Below, in pieces: positions 45,812 to 59,568 of a DNA stretch of 64,000 nt (the first letter of the stretch is position 1; each line of letters opens with the position of its first letter). The DNA is taken from contig JAWNGF010000014.1 in the NCBI GenBank assembly GCA_037039685.1, forward strand, positions 310,001 to 374,000, in the 5' to 3' direction. Below the pieces are notes generated by a model. The model was not told the DNA's origin and searched no databases. It saw nothing but the letters and a program-made list of their open reading frames with translations. The DNA comes from Ceratobasidium sp. AG-K (lineage: Eukaryota > Basidiomycota > Agaricomycetes > Cantharellales > Ceratobasidiaceae). The translations under genes were made by a program, and so were the position numbers.

Positions 45812-48800
45812 TTATCTCCTCCCTGTGATACTGATGCGCGGTCCAGGACGTCCCTTCTTCTTGCCCAGCGAACCGAGTGGAAGATATGCATACGGGTCTT
45901 GCTGGCCCTGTTTTTTAACGTCTCCTCCAGCATTCTGATGGCGGTGGATTCAGTACCTGGGATCATCTCGAGAGCGTATTCAACTGACCTTGGCTTTGTA
46001 CTCCATACCGACTTTCACGACGCTCTGCTTCTTCTTTTTCTTTGGGCTCTCCTTTGCCGTCCCATCGGCCATCTCAACATCCTCGCCCTCCGCCTCTCGT
46101 TCGGCTGCCCTTCGCTTCTTGGTATCCTTTCCAAACTTGACTTTTCCACTTGCGTCGCGTGTATGCCCGTCGGTAGATGTCAACATCTCGCGATATGCAG
46201 CTCCGGCCACGTCGTCCTCTCCGTCGCCCTCCTCGTCCGACGACTCCTCGATGACCATGCGCCCTGTTCCAGCGTCCGTCTTGAACTTGGCTGCGTCATG
46301 CCCAGGCTGACGTCGCCGGGAAGAGGCGGCTCCAGTCGTGAGACGAGCTGCAGAGCCATGCAAAAGGTCCATAGGCTCGTCATTATCCAACCGGATGCGC
46401 ATCCCTGATTTTTGTTTCTGGGCCTGTCCTGCAGTCTTGCCCTTTTGTTTGCCCTTCGAAGGTTGAGACTCGTCCGCCGACTCTGCATCCGATTGCTCGC
46501 TTTCGCTACCATATAGTACGTCCTCGAATGCATCACCCGTTGTGACTCGAGCAGGTGCCTCATCCTGGACGAATTGATTGAATTAGTATGCATATATGCT
46601 CCTGAAAAATGCCAGTCCAACTTACCTCGGCGTCGCTCTCCTTTTCGCCCTGCTTTTCTTTTTTCCTTCTCGCGCGCTCTTTCTTCTTTCGGAGGTGAAC
46701 AACCACCCCTGCGCGCTCATGGGTCCCGGCAGCAGCTTCCAGAGCCTCCCATCCGAACCGACGTCCCATCCTCTCGAGTATGTGAAGGACCTTTGTCTTA
46801 AAGTGGTTCTTGTGATCATGTGACCATCCTAGTAGGGCGGGAACGAGGGCGTCCAAGTGTGCGCTCACCACGCCTGTGGGAAGGGAAATAACCGCAACCT
46901 TGGCGAATCCGAGCGCGGACTTGACAATCTCTCGGTTTGCGGAAGAGACAAAGACAACTATCGTAGATATGAGCTCGGAAAGCATCAAGTGAGAGATTGT
47001 GGCTAGTAGAACACTTATCAGCACGTTACACAAATAGCAGTAAAACATGTGCGTACATTTAAACTCAAAGGTGAGTCGCGAGAGAGCGGTGATTGTCGCA
47101 CTGATCATATGTGGGGTAGCACCGACTAGACCTGCCGCGACCATAGTTATGTATTCCTCAACGTTTGCCTTGACTGGATACACGGATGTTGGTCAGCCAA
47201 ATATGTAAATCCTTGAATCGGTCTTACCACTCGGCGGCACCTCTCCTTCCTGCTCAACCTCCATTCCTTCGACTTTACCTCGGTCCACCGTGCCACCTCG
47301 TTCCATCCGCTTTCCGATAGCTACAAGTAGGTCAAACGCCCCATTTCGAGCCTTTTCGCTGACTTCCTTTGTGGCGAGGACAGCTTCGGGTAGTAAAGAC
47401 GGAATGATATGGAGTGAGCCGTCGGGGATTATAGGAATAAGTACTGTGAGGAGTTGAACTCGGTCCTGGACCAATCATACCATCAATTAAAATACAAATT
47501 CACAGTTTAGTATTAGTACTCACCCGCTTGGCGGCAACGTTTACACCCGACGTTAATTCCGCACACCGAGCGAGGGCTTTCTCAACCTTGCTGTTCTTTC
47601 CCTCCCCTTCTTGCAAACCATCCACAATGTCCCGCTCAGCCAGTCTAGCCAAGATGCGATACGCCTTCTTCTGAACTGTACCGTCTGCGCTGGCCACCGC
47701 ACCGTCGGCAAATACAATTGCGAAAAGTTTGGTCCCGTCGGTAGGCGAGAGATGGGGAATAAGCAATACGAGGAGGTCAAGAGTGGTGTGTGTCGAGGGA
47801 GTAGGGGTGGCCTTGAGGCTCTGCGTTAACATGTTGGATACCTTCTTGAACGTATTTGAAAGTTCCTAAACATAGTGCACTATCAACATCACCATACAGA
47901 AAAAGGGTTGTCCCTACTCACTTTGGCGTCTGCCAATCCCAACCATAGCGAAATGACCTCTCCAACCAGACCTCGATCATTGGGCTCGACGCTGCTGAAT
48001 ACATTGAACAGCACGGAAAGCATGTTTCCGGCCAGACCCGACAAGAACTTCAAGTTTTCCTCCGCACAAGACCGTTCGGCATAGGTGTAGTGAATCTCGT
48101 CCGCAGGTATGGAACGATTGGAAGCGATAAGCGCACGGATTCCGTGAAGGATCGAGACTCGGAGGGTGGGTTGTGAATACAACAAGTTGGTAAGGAGTTG
48201 GAGGAACGGGGTCGATAGACCCTACAAGGATAATGTTTGGTCAAGCTAACGAAACTGGGAGCAGAGTAAATACATACTTCTTTCAATCCAGCCAAGCCAG
48301 TACAATAGCCCCGGAAACAACTCCACACTTGATTAATACATACTTCCCAGATCTGTCGACGGGTCGGTCAACCAACTCTTTGTAAAAATGCTCTGGGCCT
48401 TACCTTGCGTTCGCCCTCCTTCTCGGCCGAGCTTTGCAATTCAAATAACTTTTCCGATAAGGGAACAAAATGGGAAACAAAGTGACGAATGTCGGCCGTG
48501 CGAGGAACTAGATTAGCGGCAAGGAGTGGAAGGAGGTAAGCCCGTCCGTCTCGATTTGGCCTGGAAATCCAAGAAAGTTATGTTGAGACCTCCAGAACCG
48601 CATATTTGGAGAAAGTCACTCACGCCTCTTTATCTGGTATCAAGTGCATCGGTAGGACTTCCAGGAAGGGAGCCGGACCCATGGCACGAATTGCCTATCA
48701 TGGTCCACCGACGTTAAGTATCTCTAAGTTCTGGTGTTAATATTACAACCCACTCACAGCGCCAATAACGCCATCTGCCCTTTCCCTCCATACGAAGCCC

Positions 48801-50568
48801 TGAGCCCTACGAAGCGTGCCCACCGCCGTCACGAGCGGTGGTGCAAGAGTAACGGCCGGTGTTGGGCCTACATGTTCGAACATACGCGAGTATCAATCAG
48901 ACATACTGTAAGCCGTCAACAATCCACTCACCTCCGATTTCCGAGTTGACTCCCAAAACATTGATCACGCCCTCAACCACCGATAATACATCTCCTAACG
49001 CTCCGGACGAGGCAGTGGATACGGAATCTAACGAAGCCTCGAGTGTGCTCAAAATCAGGCCCAGAGACGTCTTTTTGACATTTTTAGGGCCTGTTGTTCC
49101 GCCGAGTCAATACTTGCAATAACCCAACCAAATGACACAATACGAACCTTTACCCCAAACTTTTAAACATTCCTTCACTAATAGGTCCGCAACCCCCGTC
49201 TGAGGACCGCTTACGCGTACTCTCCCGTTGTCACCAAACACTCCTCCGAGAAGTCCGTGAACGATTGCGTCCTCTGCTGCGGCACGAACATCGGGGGTAT
49301 GACTCTCTTCAAGGTGCGACCAAAGGGCACGGAACGCGTTTGGGACTGCGAGTAAGAGATCTTGCGAGAGAGAGGGAGTCTAAGCAATTGTCAGATGAAT
49401 TGTAGCGTTCCTCCGATTGATAGACGAACCTCTTCCAAGACTTCCGGGTCCTGGCAAGCTTCTCCCCATGCGTGGAGACATGCTCCGACGGCAGCAATCC
49501 AAGGCACTGCATCTGCATCTCCGGTAGGCGGAAGCGAAAGTAATGTAGCGAGACTCGCTGGGAAGTGGGTAGGAGGTAGTGTGGTGGGCGGGAGTGGCTG
49601 AGCTGCCGTCAGGGTGTCTTGATCATCAGGGTTCACCGCGGTAGACGGTGGCGTGAAAACTGCTGTGATGGTCGTATACGCAGATGCTGTTAGGAAAGGG
49701 ATATTCAGAGCTGGAAGGGCGAGGAGAGATTCTAGCAAGTCGGCTAATTTCTATATTCAAACTTGAGTTAGTAAGGCCGAACCCACCCAAATTGCATGGC
49801 AATTGTACGAACGGTGACAGGCCAGAAAGGCGCCAGTGTTTTCGCCCATGCGCATGTCCAAATCGCAACCTCCGCATGGTCAGGAGATACGTCCGTAAGC
49901 AAGCTTAATACATATTGAGCTGTCTAAAGTAAGATACCCGATGGTGAGATTGAGTACGCTATCAACGAAACCAGACTTACATGATCGGCGTAAGGATGCC
50001 TAGCCATAGGAGCGGGAGGCGCTGCCAGTACCGATTTAACCACCTCTTGTGCCTTTTTGCGTACTTTTGGACGAGGGTCGACACAGAGTTGCAAGACGCT
50101 CGCCCACGCATTCCGCAGTAGTGGTGTACCAGTCAATGCCGAGGCATCGAGAGGGGCCCATAGCGAACACAGTACAGAGAGAAGAGACCGCAGTGCAGGT
50201 GCATGTTGTGATGAAAGAGGCAATAGTGGTGCAAGTAGGGGTAGTAGCGCCGGTACTTGAGCACGTACGACCGGGGTTGGCACGGAAGGAAGCACAGTGG
50301 CGAGAAGATAGAGCACTCCAGGTACGAGATCACTCTCCCCCATCCCAACATCACTTCCGGCCTCTAGATTTCCCTTTACAGCTTGTTCGAGTGTCGTACA
50401 TAACGCCGCACAATACGCAACAGGCGAGCGGGAGGTTGGCGGTACTTGTTCCTCGAAGGTCTGCTCAAGTGCGATCAACAGTGTCGCGGGAATCTTTTGG
50501 TGCGCAAGTTTGGAGTTCTTGTGTACCCTTATTTTGTCGAGCGCTGTGTCCAGCTGAGGATGAGACAT
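45812..50568 (-). CDS. RRP12: Rrp12 ribosome biogenesis factor, complete copy
   Basis: The multi-exon gene starts MSHPQLDTALDKIRVHKN at 50568, a typical Rrp12 opening with KLAHQKIPATLLIALEQTF. It continues through HEAT-like helices (TAQYVLSLLTDVSPDHAEVA, SEKARNGAFDLLVAIGKRM, NREIVKSALGFAKVAVISLP). The basic/acidic C-terminus includes FGWEALEAAAGTHERAG, RLDNDEPMDLLHGSAAR, ESSDEEGDGEDDVAG and KVKFGKDTKKRR. A last exon after an 89-base intron encodes QQDPYAYLPLGSLGKKKGR. Rrp12 binds importins and Ran and is needed for nuclear export and maturation of both pre-ribosomal subunits. Only the part before 46862 lies in the duplication; 45812-46861 is single copy in this window. Confidence 0.93.
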
Positions 50569-50811
50569 TATGGGTATCGTCAGGTGTATGCCAAATTTAA
50601 ATTTCAAAATCCGAGGCAAAATTGCTGTCACATGACTGATTGATGAAATGCTTCGGGTGGCTAACCATGTGTCAGGAGCATTGAATTTGACGCGTACATC
50701 GAAGTACAGCACACAAAAGAGAAAGGGAAGTAAATAGGACGAATAATTGTAAATCACGAATGTACATGAGAAAGACACGGGAACTGAGGAAGAGGAAGCG
50801 CGATTTGCCAA
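50569..50811. other. Short intergenic region between RRP12 and the DUF6535 gene
   Basis: Upstream of RRP12 and downstream of the DUF6535 gene, both on the minus strand. The reading frame of RRP12 happens to stay open upstream of its ATG, but there is no further sensible start. Same as 8866-9108 on the left. Confidence 0.5.
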
Positions 50812-53800
50812 CTACGAATTATGCAGTCCAAACAACAAGTCGAAACTCTGAGCGAGTTCCCCATGATCTAGAAAGTCCCAACCAGCCAACTTGCGCATAC
50901 CCATCAAAGATACGCCTCCTCTTCTTAGAGGCTCGTTTTCAAAATGGCTCAACAACTGCGAAAACGCAGGGTGACGGCGAGGAAGCGCTAGGTGTGCCGT
51001 TTTCGAAGCCAGCTGCAACACCAACAGGACACGTTCCGCAAACATCTCGGATGGCAAGACGACTTCATCAGCGTTTGTGAAGGATAAAACAAAAGATGCA
51101 GCATCAAGGAAGCCCGAGATGCTCTTGGAACGAGGAAGGTGATTGTCCTCTGTGATTCTTGGATCTTTGATAATCGACTGAATGGCATTTGCAGCCAGAG
51201 CTAGGTACTCGTTATGCTGGCCGATCGCGACCAGAAGCGCAAACCCTTCGCCAGTACCCGAGAAGACACGGAGACGATCCCTTGTTCTATCCTCCACTAG
51301 TTGGACCGTATCGGAAAGCAAATATTCAACTTCGGCTGGGTGATTTGGAGTCCGTGCGATTATCTGAAGCAGTTTCAGCAAGTTCTGCGGAGGCATTCCG
51401 CTATAGAATATCACTGTTTTTCTCTCAAAAGACAGGGCAAGGAATGAGATGAGGTGGGAGGTGGCCAGGGAGTCGTGATGATGCGAGGAAATCACCTCCA
51501 AGGAATCTGCAACCAATCCGACCAAGCGTCGAATGAGAGCGGCGTGGCGAGAAATCGCAATGTAGGTTTGTCTTGGTTGGTATCGCATAAATGCTCCTGT
51601 GGTATGTGACAATGCCCAGAGAGTGTGCTCCAGCATCTCAACGCAACCAGGCTGTCGGTCGAGCTGGATGAGAGCAATGTTGCATATCACCAACAAACGA
51701 CCCAGTATCCAGTTGGGAGATGTTTGGTCAAACTGCAACGCGAGAATGTCCGGGTTCAAGGCTTCCAAAAACATAACCTTGTCTTCTTTGGTCTGCGCCG
51801 TGATCGGGAGTTCGAAATCGATGCCACGATAGGATGAACTTCTAGACCTGCTCTGAGCACCGTGGATCTCTTTGCGCCCAATCCATTGCTTCAGAAAAGC
51901 CTGAGCGAATGAACCCACAGCTTCCGCTGCCGTCAAGTCGAGCTTTGTCCAGGTACCAGGCATATACTCTGACCGCCAGAGTGCAAGGACCCTTCGAAAA
52001 ATACCATCAGAATCCCCTAAAACATCCACGCTCGGGCACCGCTCCGGCGACCTCCCAACCACATTCACTCTAAATTCTGTCACAGAATCCGAACTCAAAT
52101 GCTCGCAGTTTGCTGCAACTGAAATTGAGTTCAAAAGGTGGATCAATGACGAGGTGCCCATAGATGTTTGCCCAGTGACGTGATAATGAATAAGAACGGA
52201 AGCACGAGCAAAAGCGCGACCATCTCGAGTGTGTGACAAATTCGGATGTATGCCATTCATGCTCGAGAAATTGATGGCCGTATGGTTCATATCGCTCCCT
52301 GGTTGTGGAAGTGTGGCGAGTCGAGTTATTCCGTTATTCGACGGCGCTCCTAGTTTGGCCACCACTACTGCTAGTTTCAGCTCCGCGGCGGTGAGAATTG
52401 CATAGGAATCGGCGCTAAGCGGTGGGCAATCGCTCCCCCAGGCGGTATCCAGAGTTCCAAAGGCTAGCATGACGGCATCGTACTACACCATGTCACCCGA
52501 CTGTCAGCGACTGATGTATGCGACTGAAACTACGGGTATCGTACCTGGTTGGGGGTCCAACTATGGAGAGACGATGTTGGCTTCAACGCCCGAGCTGTCC
52601 CATCAGCCGACTGTTCTTGCGCGATCGTTTCCACGTGTTCCACAAGTTTTGGCAGTGCGGCGGCATACCTAGCTATGTTCGCACCCTCGCAAGCCGCCAC
52701 CTCCCGATGATTTTGAGCCAAGGTTTCCGAAAACCGCCGACAAATTGCGTGGAGAAACTGAATATTTGTGGCCTTTTCTGAATCGCTCATAGAGGATTTT
52801 AGTTTGGCTTTGGCCGAGCGTATGGAGTTGACAGTTGTCGTAGACTTGACGGCATTGTCTCGGATACGTGAGTTGTTGGTTCCAGTATGTGCTGCCAGAG
52901 CTTGATATGCGCAGTCGGCCACGGCCCGGTCTCTCGAATTTTTAGCCAACCATCCGAGTGCTTGCAGTACGTCGTCCGCAGTACCATCGTCGTGAAGTAG
53001 TTTTGCCGAGCCTAAGTTATTCTTGAGGATATACCTTGCACCGAGGCACACCATCCAGGCGCGGTGCACGTATTTAGATATTTGAGTAACAAATGGGCAA
53101 GACTCGAAGATGGCGCCAAGTAGTGCTGTGGATACGTAAAACAGCACTGTTAAGCTAACCACAGCAACGAAAACCAGCGCGACCGCCCTATCCAGATCCC
53201 ACAGAAGTAAAATAAGTCCCAGGGCAAAAAACAGTAAAGATAGATGCAGTAGAGTCGGTAATAGCGCGGTAATGTGCAAGGCTCCCCATGAAACAAGTCC
53301 ATTGTATCTCGCTTGTCTTTGAAGCGCATACTCGAAAGGTGGGCGTACAGTGGTGGCAATGAAGTCTGCAAGCCATTCTTTTGCCAGCATGGCAACCAGC
53401 GCCGCAGCGAGCGAAAGAGCAAGAGCGGTAAACCACAAGCCATTAATCCAACGGGCTATCGAGTTGGGCGCAAAAGAAGGGGTTTCTGTCAATGTCGAGT
53501 TGTTGGCTGGGATTCCGGTTTCGATTCGCTGCTGAGATTGCAGGATCTGCAGAAGAAGAGCCGCCGCGACGTCGGCCGGATCCGCTTGTAGCATGTCCTT
53601 TGCCTCGATCAGAAAAGCAGTAAGTATGGCGGAGAACAAGGTAGCCTATGCGGATAGACTGGTTTACAATCAATTGCTAATTCGCTTGCTAACAGGACTC
53701 ACAAATAATAGCATTAAATCCAAGCTTCTGTTTTGAGAATTTACGAGCTCATTGTCTTGTGCAACGGCCTCTTCCACATAGAGCTTCCAAATAGTTGCAT

Positions 53801-54089
53801 CCGGAGCGAGTTCCTCTCCCAAAACATCGCCCGCCATTCGAATATGTGCCTCTTTGTGAGTGGAGTCGGCGGGCAAATGACAGCCCGCGGCCGGTGGCTG
53901 AGAGAAGAATGGGTTAGATGCTCTGAGCGTATTAGGTATATTGGGGACATATTTTGACTATAATACACAAAGTTACGGGTTTATTAGAAGAGTTTTCCTG
54001 CGACGAAAAAAATGCTCACGGTTTGCGTTCGCCCCGGGTCGACCCTCGAGCTCGGCTTTAGGCTCGCAAAGTTCAGATTGCTGAGCCAT
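50812..54089 (-). CDS. DUF6535-type multi-pass membrane protein (right copy)
   Basis: Mirror copy of 5588-8865, with the same four-exon structure and intact frames. At least four substitutions are visible in the long soluble exon (PGVD to PSVD, LGDPD to LGDSD, VLSLW to VLALW, CNITL to CNIAL), and a few in the membrane exon (IEAGI to IETGI, FAPTS to FAPNS). None affects the hydrophobic segments. Confidence 0.8.
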
Positions 54090-54349
54090 ATAACGTCAGG
54101 CGGCTATCTCTCCATAAGTTTTGGCATATAACCGTGTGGCTTTGTACAAACCATGTGCGCGCGCGTCTGTGTTGTTGTGGTTCAGGAGCTTGAAGGCAGT
54201 GCAGCAGTGGCTTGACTCGGATGCTCAAGGATTGTTGTGTGACCTGTGTCCTGTCCGTAAGCGCCATATCACGTGCCAACTCCCACGGGTGACACGTCTC
54301 TACTCGCAACCATCACCAAAATGTGGCTCTCCGATGGTCAAAGTAAGTG

Positions 54350-54989
54350 ATGTTCAATTTTAGTCAGCACGATCTTAATCAGTGGCTGGCAGAGATTGGC
54401 GTTGGCCTCACCTCGTTCGGCGTGTTCTTCATGTTCCTGGGAGTGATGCTCTTTTTTGACGGAGGGCTGCTCGCGCTTGGCAACGTAAGCGCTGTCTGTC
54501 ACTCAATGCGGAACACACTCACGCTTCCGCATCTCAGATACTGTTTGTCTCAGGTCTAACACTAATCATTGGCCCCACCAAAACTTTCTATTTCTTCGCT
54601 CGTAAACAAAAACTTCGTGGGACTATATGTTTCGTTGGCGGCATTCTCTTGGTTTTCTTTAAATGGCCATTTGTCGGAATGCTCATCGAAACTTTTGGGT
54701 TCCTAAACCTCTTTGGGTGAGTTTTCTATCTTCATTTACTCATAATGCGCGTGAGACTGACCACGCACTTCACAGAGACTTCTTCCCGGTTATTATTTCC
54801 TTCTTGCGTCAATTACCGTTCATTGGAACCTTCCTCAGTTTACCATACATAAAAGGAGTGAGTGGCTTGTCACGCAATATCACACTCGTTTCTACTCTCC
54901 ACCGATCATTCCTTTGGTCTGCAAACTAATACTATTTTATTTTTTAGTTCGTAGACCGGTTGGCTGGGACTCGTACATCAATGGTGTAA
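54350..54989 (+). CDS. GOT1: Got1-family vesicle transport protein (right copy)
   Basis: Exons 54350-54484, 54538-54716, 54776-54857 and 54948-54989 sum to 438 bases, 145 residues. The frame is open throughout and all Got1 blocks are present ([54 protein letters not shown]). It differs from the left copy at a few residues (NFSQH versus NFSQY, YIKG versus YIRG). Divergent from the DUF6535 gene. Confidence 0.94.
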
Positions 54990-55766
54990 TATTACATTGG
55001 CATATGCATTACTTGTTATCCTATCCCCGCTACTCACAAATATCTTAACTCCAGCCAGGGGCTAGTAATAACATCGCCCTTTCCTGGCAACTATTGAGCC
55101 TGTCACCGCCACGGCTGATCTGTCAATCCCACACTCGAGCTGTCGACAAGTCCGAGCTGTCAATCGTAAACAGCCGCTACGAATCGCAACAATCCAGACC
55201 AAAGGACATTGTTTATTTGACCGCTTTTATCAGAGTTTCCGGTTTGTGGTTCGGAAACGCCAATGTAATCTTTATCTTCACCATCGTAGCAGGTTCGAGA
55301 CGTTGCTTCACGCTTAGTCTAACACGCATACCGCAACGTGCATCGACCGGCAAGTGAGTGTTTTCCCATCAATCTGGCTCAGAACTAGCTACCGTGAACT
55401 TGATGTCCACGACGTCGGCCTGGGATAGCTGATTCCTATCTGCAAATTTTTGGGTCCATTAATTTCCCAACACATTTTGGCAGTATTTCTGGAACCAAGC
55501 CCTGTCCTCATGCCTTTCGTTAATCTTATTGGCTAATATATGCGCTCGTATGCACGCCATGAGATGTATACATTGGTATAGCCCACGATAACCTTAAAAC
55601 ATCATGCGATTTCACTCGTATGCATGTATTTCATCGACTTAGAGGAATGTAGACAAACCAATTTACTACAGTATAGAATTGTCCAAATAAATGTCCGTTC
55701 AAGCGAGAGGCGACTAGATTATCTGCAAGGTTCATCGAATTCGACGCTTCATTCCTGGTCAAACGT
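54990..55766. other. Convergent 3' intergenic region (right copy)
   Basis: Counterpart of 3885-4689, with visible substitutions and small indels. No gene recognised. Confidence 0.5.
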
Positions 55767-56695
55767 TCAACTACAGTTGAAATAGTTGCCAGAAATCACA
55801 GCAGGGCAACCAGACGTATCTGAAAATAGAGGGGTTGGGTGAGAATCGGTTGAGGTAGTGAGTTGCGACTAACCCTTGTCAAGAGGACAATCAGCCGGGT
55901 CGTCACAGCAGCGAATACACGCGCGTCTGTCAGCGGGCTCAACGAGCTCGACATAGTGGTTATAGCTACCAAATCAAATAAGAATCCAAATTTGGTGTAA
56001 TTAAATGATCATAACTTACCCAAGGCACACACTCCCTTGAGGGTTCCCTTGTCCACCAGCTCCACCACTGGAGTCGTACTGTCCTCCTCCGTCGTTGGGG
56101 TTCAAACGATCCAGGGTTTCAGGTCGAATACAGCCCGTTACTGCATTCTATTATTCACTTTTAGCTGTAAAAATTTGAAGTATGCTTACGTTGAGCGAGG
56201 CGCTTCCCGTTCTTTCCTTTGCCCGACTTGAATGCAACCTGTGAAGTAAAGAATAAGCTTTAGGCTCTACCCCAGGACAGAATCTGGTGAACTGACGTTG
56301 CTCCAAAAATTGGCGGGCAATTGTCCTTGAGAGGCATCGTACTTTCCACTTGGTGAGCAATAGGTCCGCATTCCGCCCTGCAGGTCAGTGATGTCAGAAA
56401 ATTCAGGTTTCGCTAGCAAGGAGCCTGGTTTTTACCGGGTGTTCCGAGTCGCCGATGTCGGTATGGGCATCACGGGGCATGATCATACAAACTGGAAGCG
56501 GCATTCTTTGAGTATTATATGTGAACTAAGAAATAATCTGTGCTCACAATTGCTTGCGTCGGTAACATATACAATATTATCCGGGTTGGCCCGGGCTTCC
56601 AGATGCTTGGGTCCAATTGGAGTGGAGGGGGCAGCAAGAACGTTGCTTGTGGCCACGTATAGAGCAGCTGCGAGAGAAATCAAGGCCGTGCGCAT
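55767..56695 (-). CDS. Small secreted cysteine-rich protein (right copy)
   Basis: Counterpart of 2953-3884 with the same seven-exon structure. The signal peptide MRTALISLAAALYVATSNVL differs by one residue (S to N). All cysteine-containing exons are intact. Intron sequences show more differences, including short deletions in poly-T tracts. The ATG is followed 70 bases upstream by a conserved TATA-like box. Confidence 0.85.
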
Positions 56696-57627
56696 CGTAA
56701 AAGTGACTAAGTTGCTTTGGAAGAGCTGAAGCCGCTGAGAAATGTATATGGACGTCCCGTCTGTTTATATGCACGCAAGGATTTCTCCCCGCGTCATCGC
56801 GTGGACCGACGCCGCCGAGGCTCGCCGTGGAAATCTCGGTCTATTCATGTATTGTGGTCAGCTGGGCTCGCGGTTGAATTGATCCACGAGCCAAGCCATG
56901 ATATCTTCGCCGAGTTCTTTGGAGTCACGTGTTGAGGACACTAGATGAGGCGATGCTGATTCGCTTGAAGTAGTACCACGGCTGAGCCAGAAGCTATTTG
57001 TGGCATCTTCCTGCTATCCACGAGAAGCGTCCTATGGCTAGTCCATGCTAGGCACCCGAGCTCCCACGGCACTTGAGGCTGAGCAGTCTCACGAGCTGTC
57101 ATCTACGTCAGTTGTAAAATCACAAGACGGAGATCCCGCCGGCTTGGGGGTATTGGTCATTCTGTCAGTCACATGACATAGACAATCGACACAACCTGAC
57201 TACGATGGCCTTTCGTCAACGTTTTTGTCTGCTGCAACAGCCCAACACTGCTTCTCAGAATCACTTTGAAATGCTTCACTACGACTACGGTATTTGCTTT
57301 TTCTTTTAGGGCTGGAACATTCGCCCACAAATAATCGTAATATGTAGTTGAGCCCGAGTCCGCTCTCAAGCCTGTTGGCGGTGCGTGCTCCGCATCCAAG
57401 GAAACTCCTTGGATCAACTGAAGCATGGCGAATGCACGCGTCCTCGACGCTATTACTCGATTTGGTGTTCATTCCCGCCTATTTGGGTAGACTGAGTTTT
57501 GATCCCTGATGGATGTATAGGTTTACCTGAACGGGTAGATATTCACCTCGCTCCACTATTCACCAGTTCTAGTAATGCAGAGTCCTCCCCCCGTGTATAA
57601 GATCTCCCTCCGAGAGAGCCTCAAACT
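56696..57627. other. Divergent intergenic region (right copy)
   Basis: Counterpart of 2028-2952, with substitutions and indels. No gene recognised. Confidence 0.5.
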
Positions 57628-59568
57628 TTGCCACAGGCAACCCTGACAACCAAGACAGAAGGCGCATCACCCTCAGCACCCTATCCAATTGCCAACGCCA
57701 TGACACAGTCGTCCACTGCGCAGATGCCGGGGCACTACCCGCCACTTATTAGTAGTATCAATTCTTTCGAAGTGGAACTACTCAAAAGCGTGGCGGTCCT
57801 GGCCCTCAAGGAACCCATCCCCGCCCATCCTCACAAGTGCTCGATGGGACAGCATCGAAATAATCAACATCCGTATCCGTCCTCATCTGGGCACTCATCC
57901 AGTTCATCCGTTGCATCGAATACGACGATATGCTCCACAACGCCCATTGTTGATAGGGCAGCCTCTTGGGGCACTTCCGACCCCGAAAAGGGTTCCGAGT
58001 CGAACGAAGATAGCCTCTCACGAGCACTTGCTGAAGACCTGGCGGCTCTGGAGCCTGCCGAACAAGACTACCATCGCCAAAAGACTTACTGGCTTTTTTC
58101 TATGATATGGTATGTCGTTTGGCTGCTGCCTCCAACTTACCTCTGAGACCGATTGTCTTCAAAGGGCTCACCAGATATGGTGGATCGTCGCCGCTGTGCT
58201 CAATATTCCCTTTTGCCTTCACTTCTCAAGGCTCTCCCCGGACGCCAACCGGAGCGGTTTCGTCGCCCAAGCATCGCTGGTCAACCTTACTACCACCATT
58301 CTCGTCCGGAACGAGCTTCTGTTGGCCGGTTTGTATTGGGCATTTGCCAGGATCCCCTTCCGGCGGTTCTATGCTCACCGAATGCTTCACTCGATTGGAG
58401 GGTTGCATGTTGGATGCGCATTTGGTACCTTTACGTAGGTGCCAGAATCAATTATACTGTGCCTGGCTCTGACACTCCGTACTATAGGTGGATTGTCCTT
58501 TACGCCGTGGAAGTTCGGCGTGAAACTTCTTTCAGCTTGCCCCTGGATGTTGCTCTCTTCATCACCACATTGATCCTACCACTGGGCATCGCCGTCATCA
58601 TCGTGTTCGCGCTTCGGCCAATACGAGAGCGATTCCACAACACCTGGGAATATACGCATCGCTATGTCGGCTGGTTCGTCGTTGCGGATCTGGTCGCTCA
58701 TCTTGGTATCAAGGCTGCGACACTCGCCACTCCTTCGGAACTTTTCTTCTCTTCTCTTCCTTACCTTACGCTCGTTTGCATCGTTTCAATTTTCTACGTC
58801 TGGCTCACCGTGCGCCGAGCCAAGGTCTCCATTCAAGCCAACAAAAGCGTTGCAGTCGTTACCTTTCCTGGCCTTCCAACAATGCGCAGCGGTACCTTCG
58901 CACGAATCAGCCGGGACGGAAACCAGTGGCATGCATTCTCCGTGGCGATGACGGACTTTGAGAGCCGGGAGTTTTCGTTGATCGTGGGACGGGCTGGTGA
59001 TTGGACAACCGGGTTGATCAACGACGCGCTTTCCAGCCAAGGCCCAGAAAAAATCTACATTCGCGGCGTAAATCCTCCAGGGTTCATGTATATGCACCAT
59101 GCATACAAGAAGGGTACGTGGAATAATTGCCTGATTAGGAGCGCAATTTGATGACATTTCATTTTGTAGTTGTGACGGTTTGCACTGGAGCCGGTATCGC
59201 TCCTGCGTTACCACACATCGAGCAAACCACCAGCGACATTGTGCTCATCTGGATCGCCAAAAATCATCGGCAGACCTATGGAGAAACAGTCTGGAACGCT
59301 GTGACTTCAAACCTACCAGCAAACCAGATCATCCTTCATGACACCGGCGTTTCGGGTCGCCCAGATATTGGTTCTCTGATCGAAAAGGCTGCGAAAGCTC
59401 ATGGCGCCGAGGAAGTATTTGTCGTGGTGAGTAGTTACTTGATATATCTTACGTTGGTTTTACTCACTATTATTACTATTGCAGAGTAACGATGCGTATA
59501 CGAACCTATGTGCCAACATCTGCTGGAGGAAGGGCTTACGATGCTACGGTGCTACTCGGGACTCATGA
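57628..59568 (+). CDS. TmpA-like / ferric-reductase-like integral membrane oxidoreductase (right copy)
   Basis: Exons 57628-58109, 58165-58434, 58488-59113, 59170-59426 and 59485-59568 sum to 1719 bases, 572 residues, with all frames closing. The N-terminus is hydrophilic and Ser-rich (HPYPSSSGHSSSSSVAS). Membrane helices include VALFITTLILPLGIAVIIVF and LFFSSLPYLTLVCIVSIFYV. The C-terminal nucleotide-binding region has VTVCTGAGIAPALP and ends VFVVSNDAYTNLCANIC. Likely a membrane electron-transfer protein; the substrate is not evident. Confidence 0.82.
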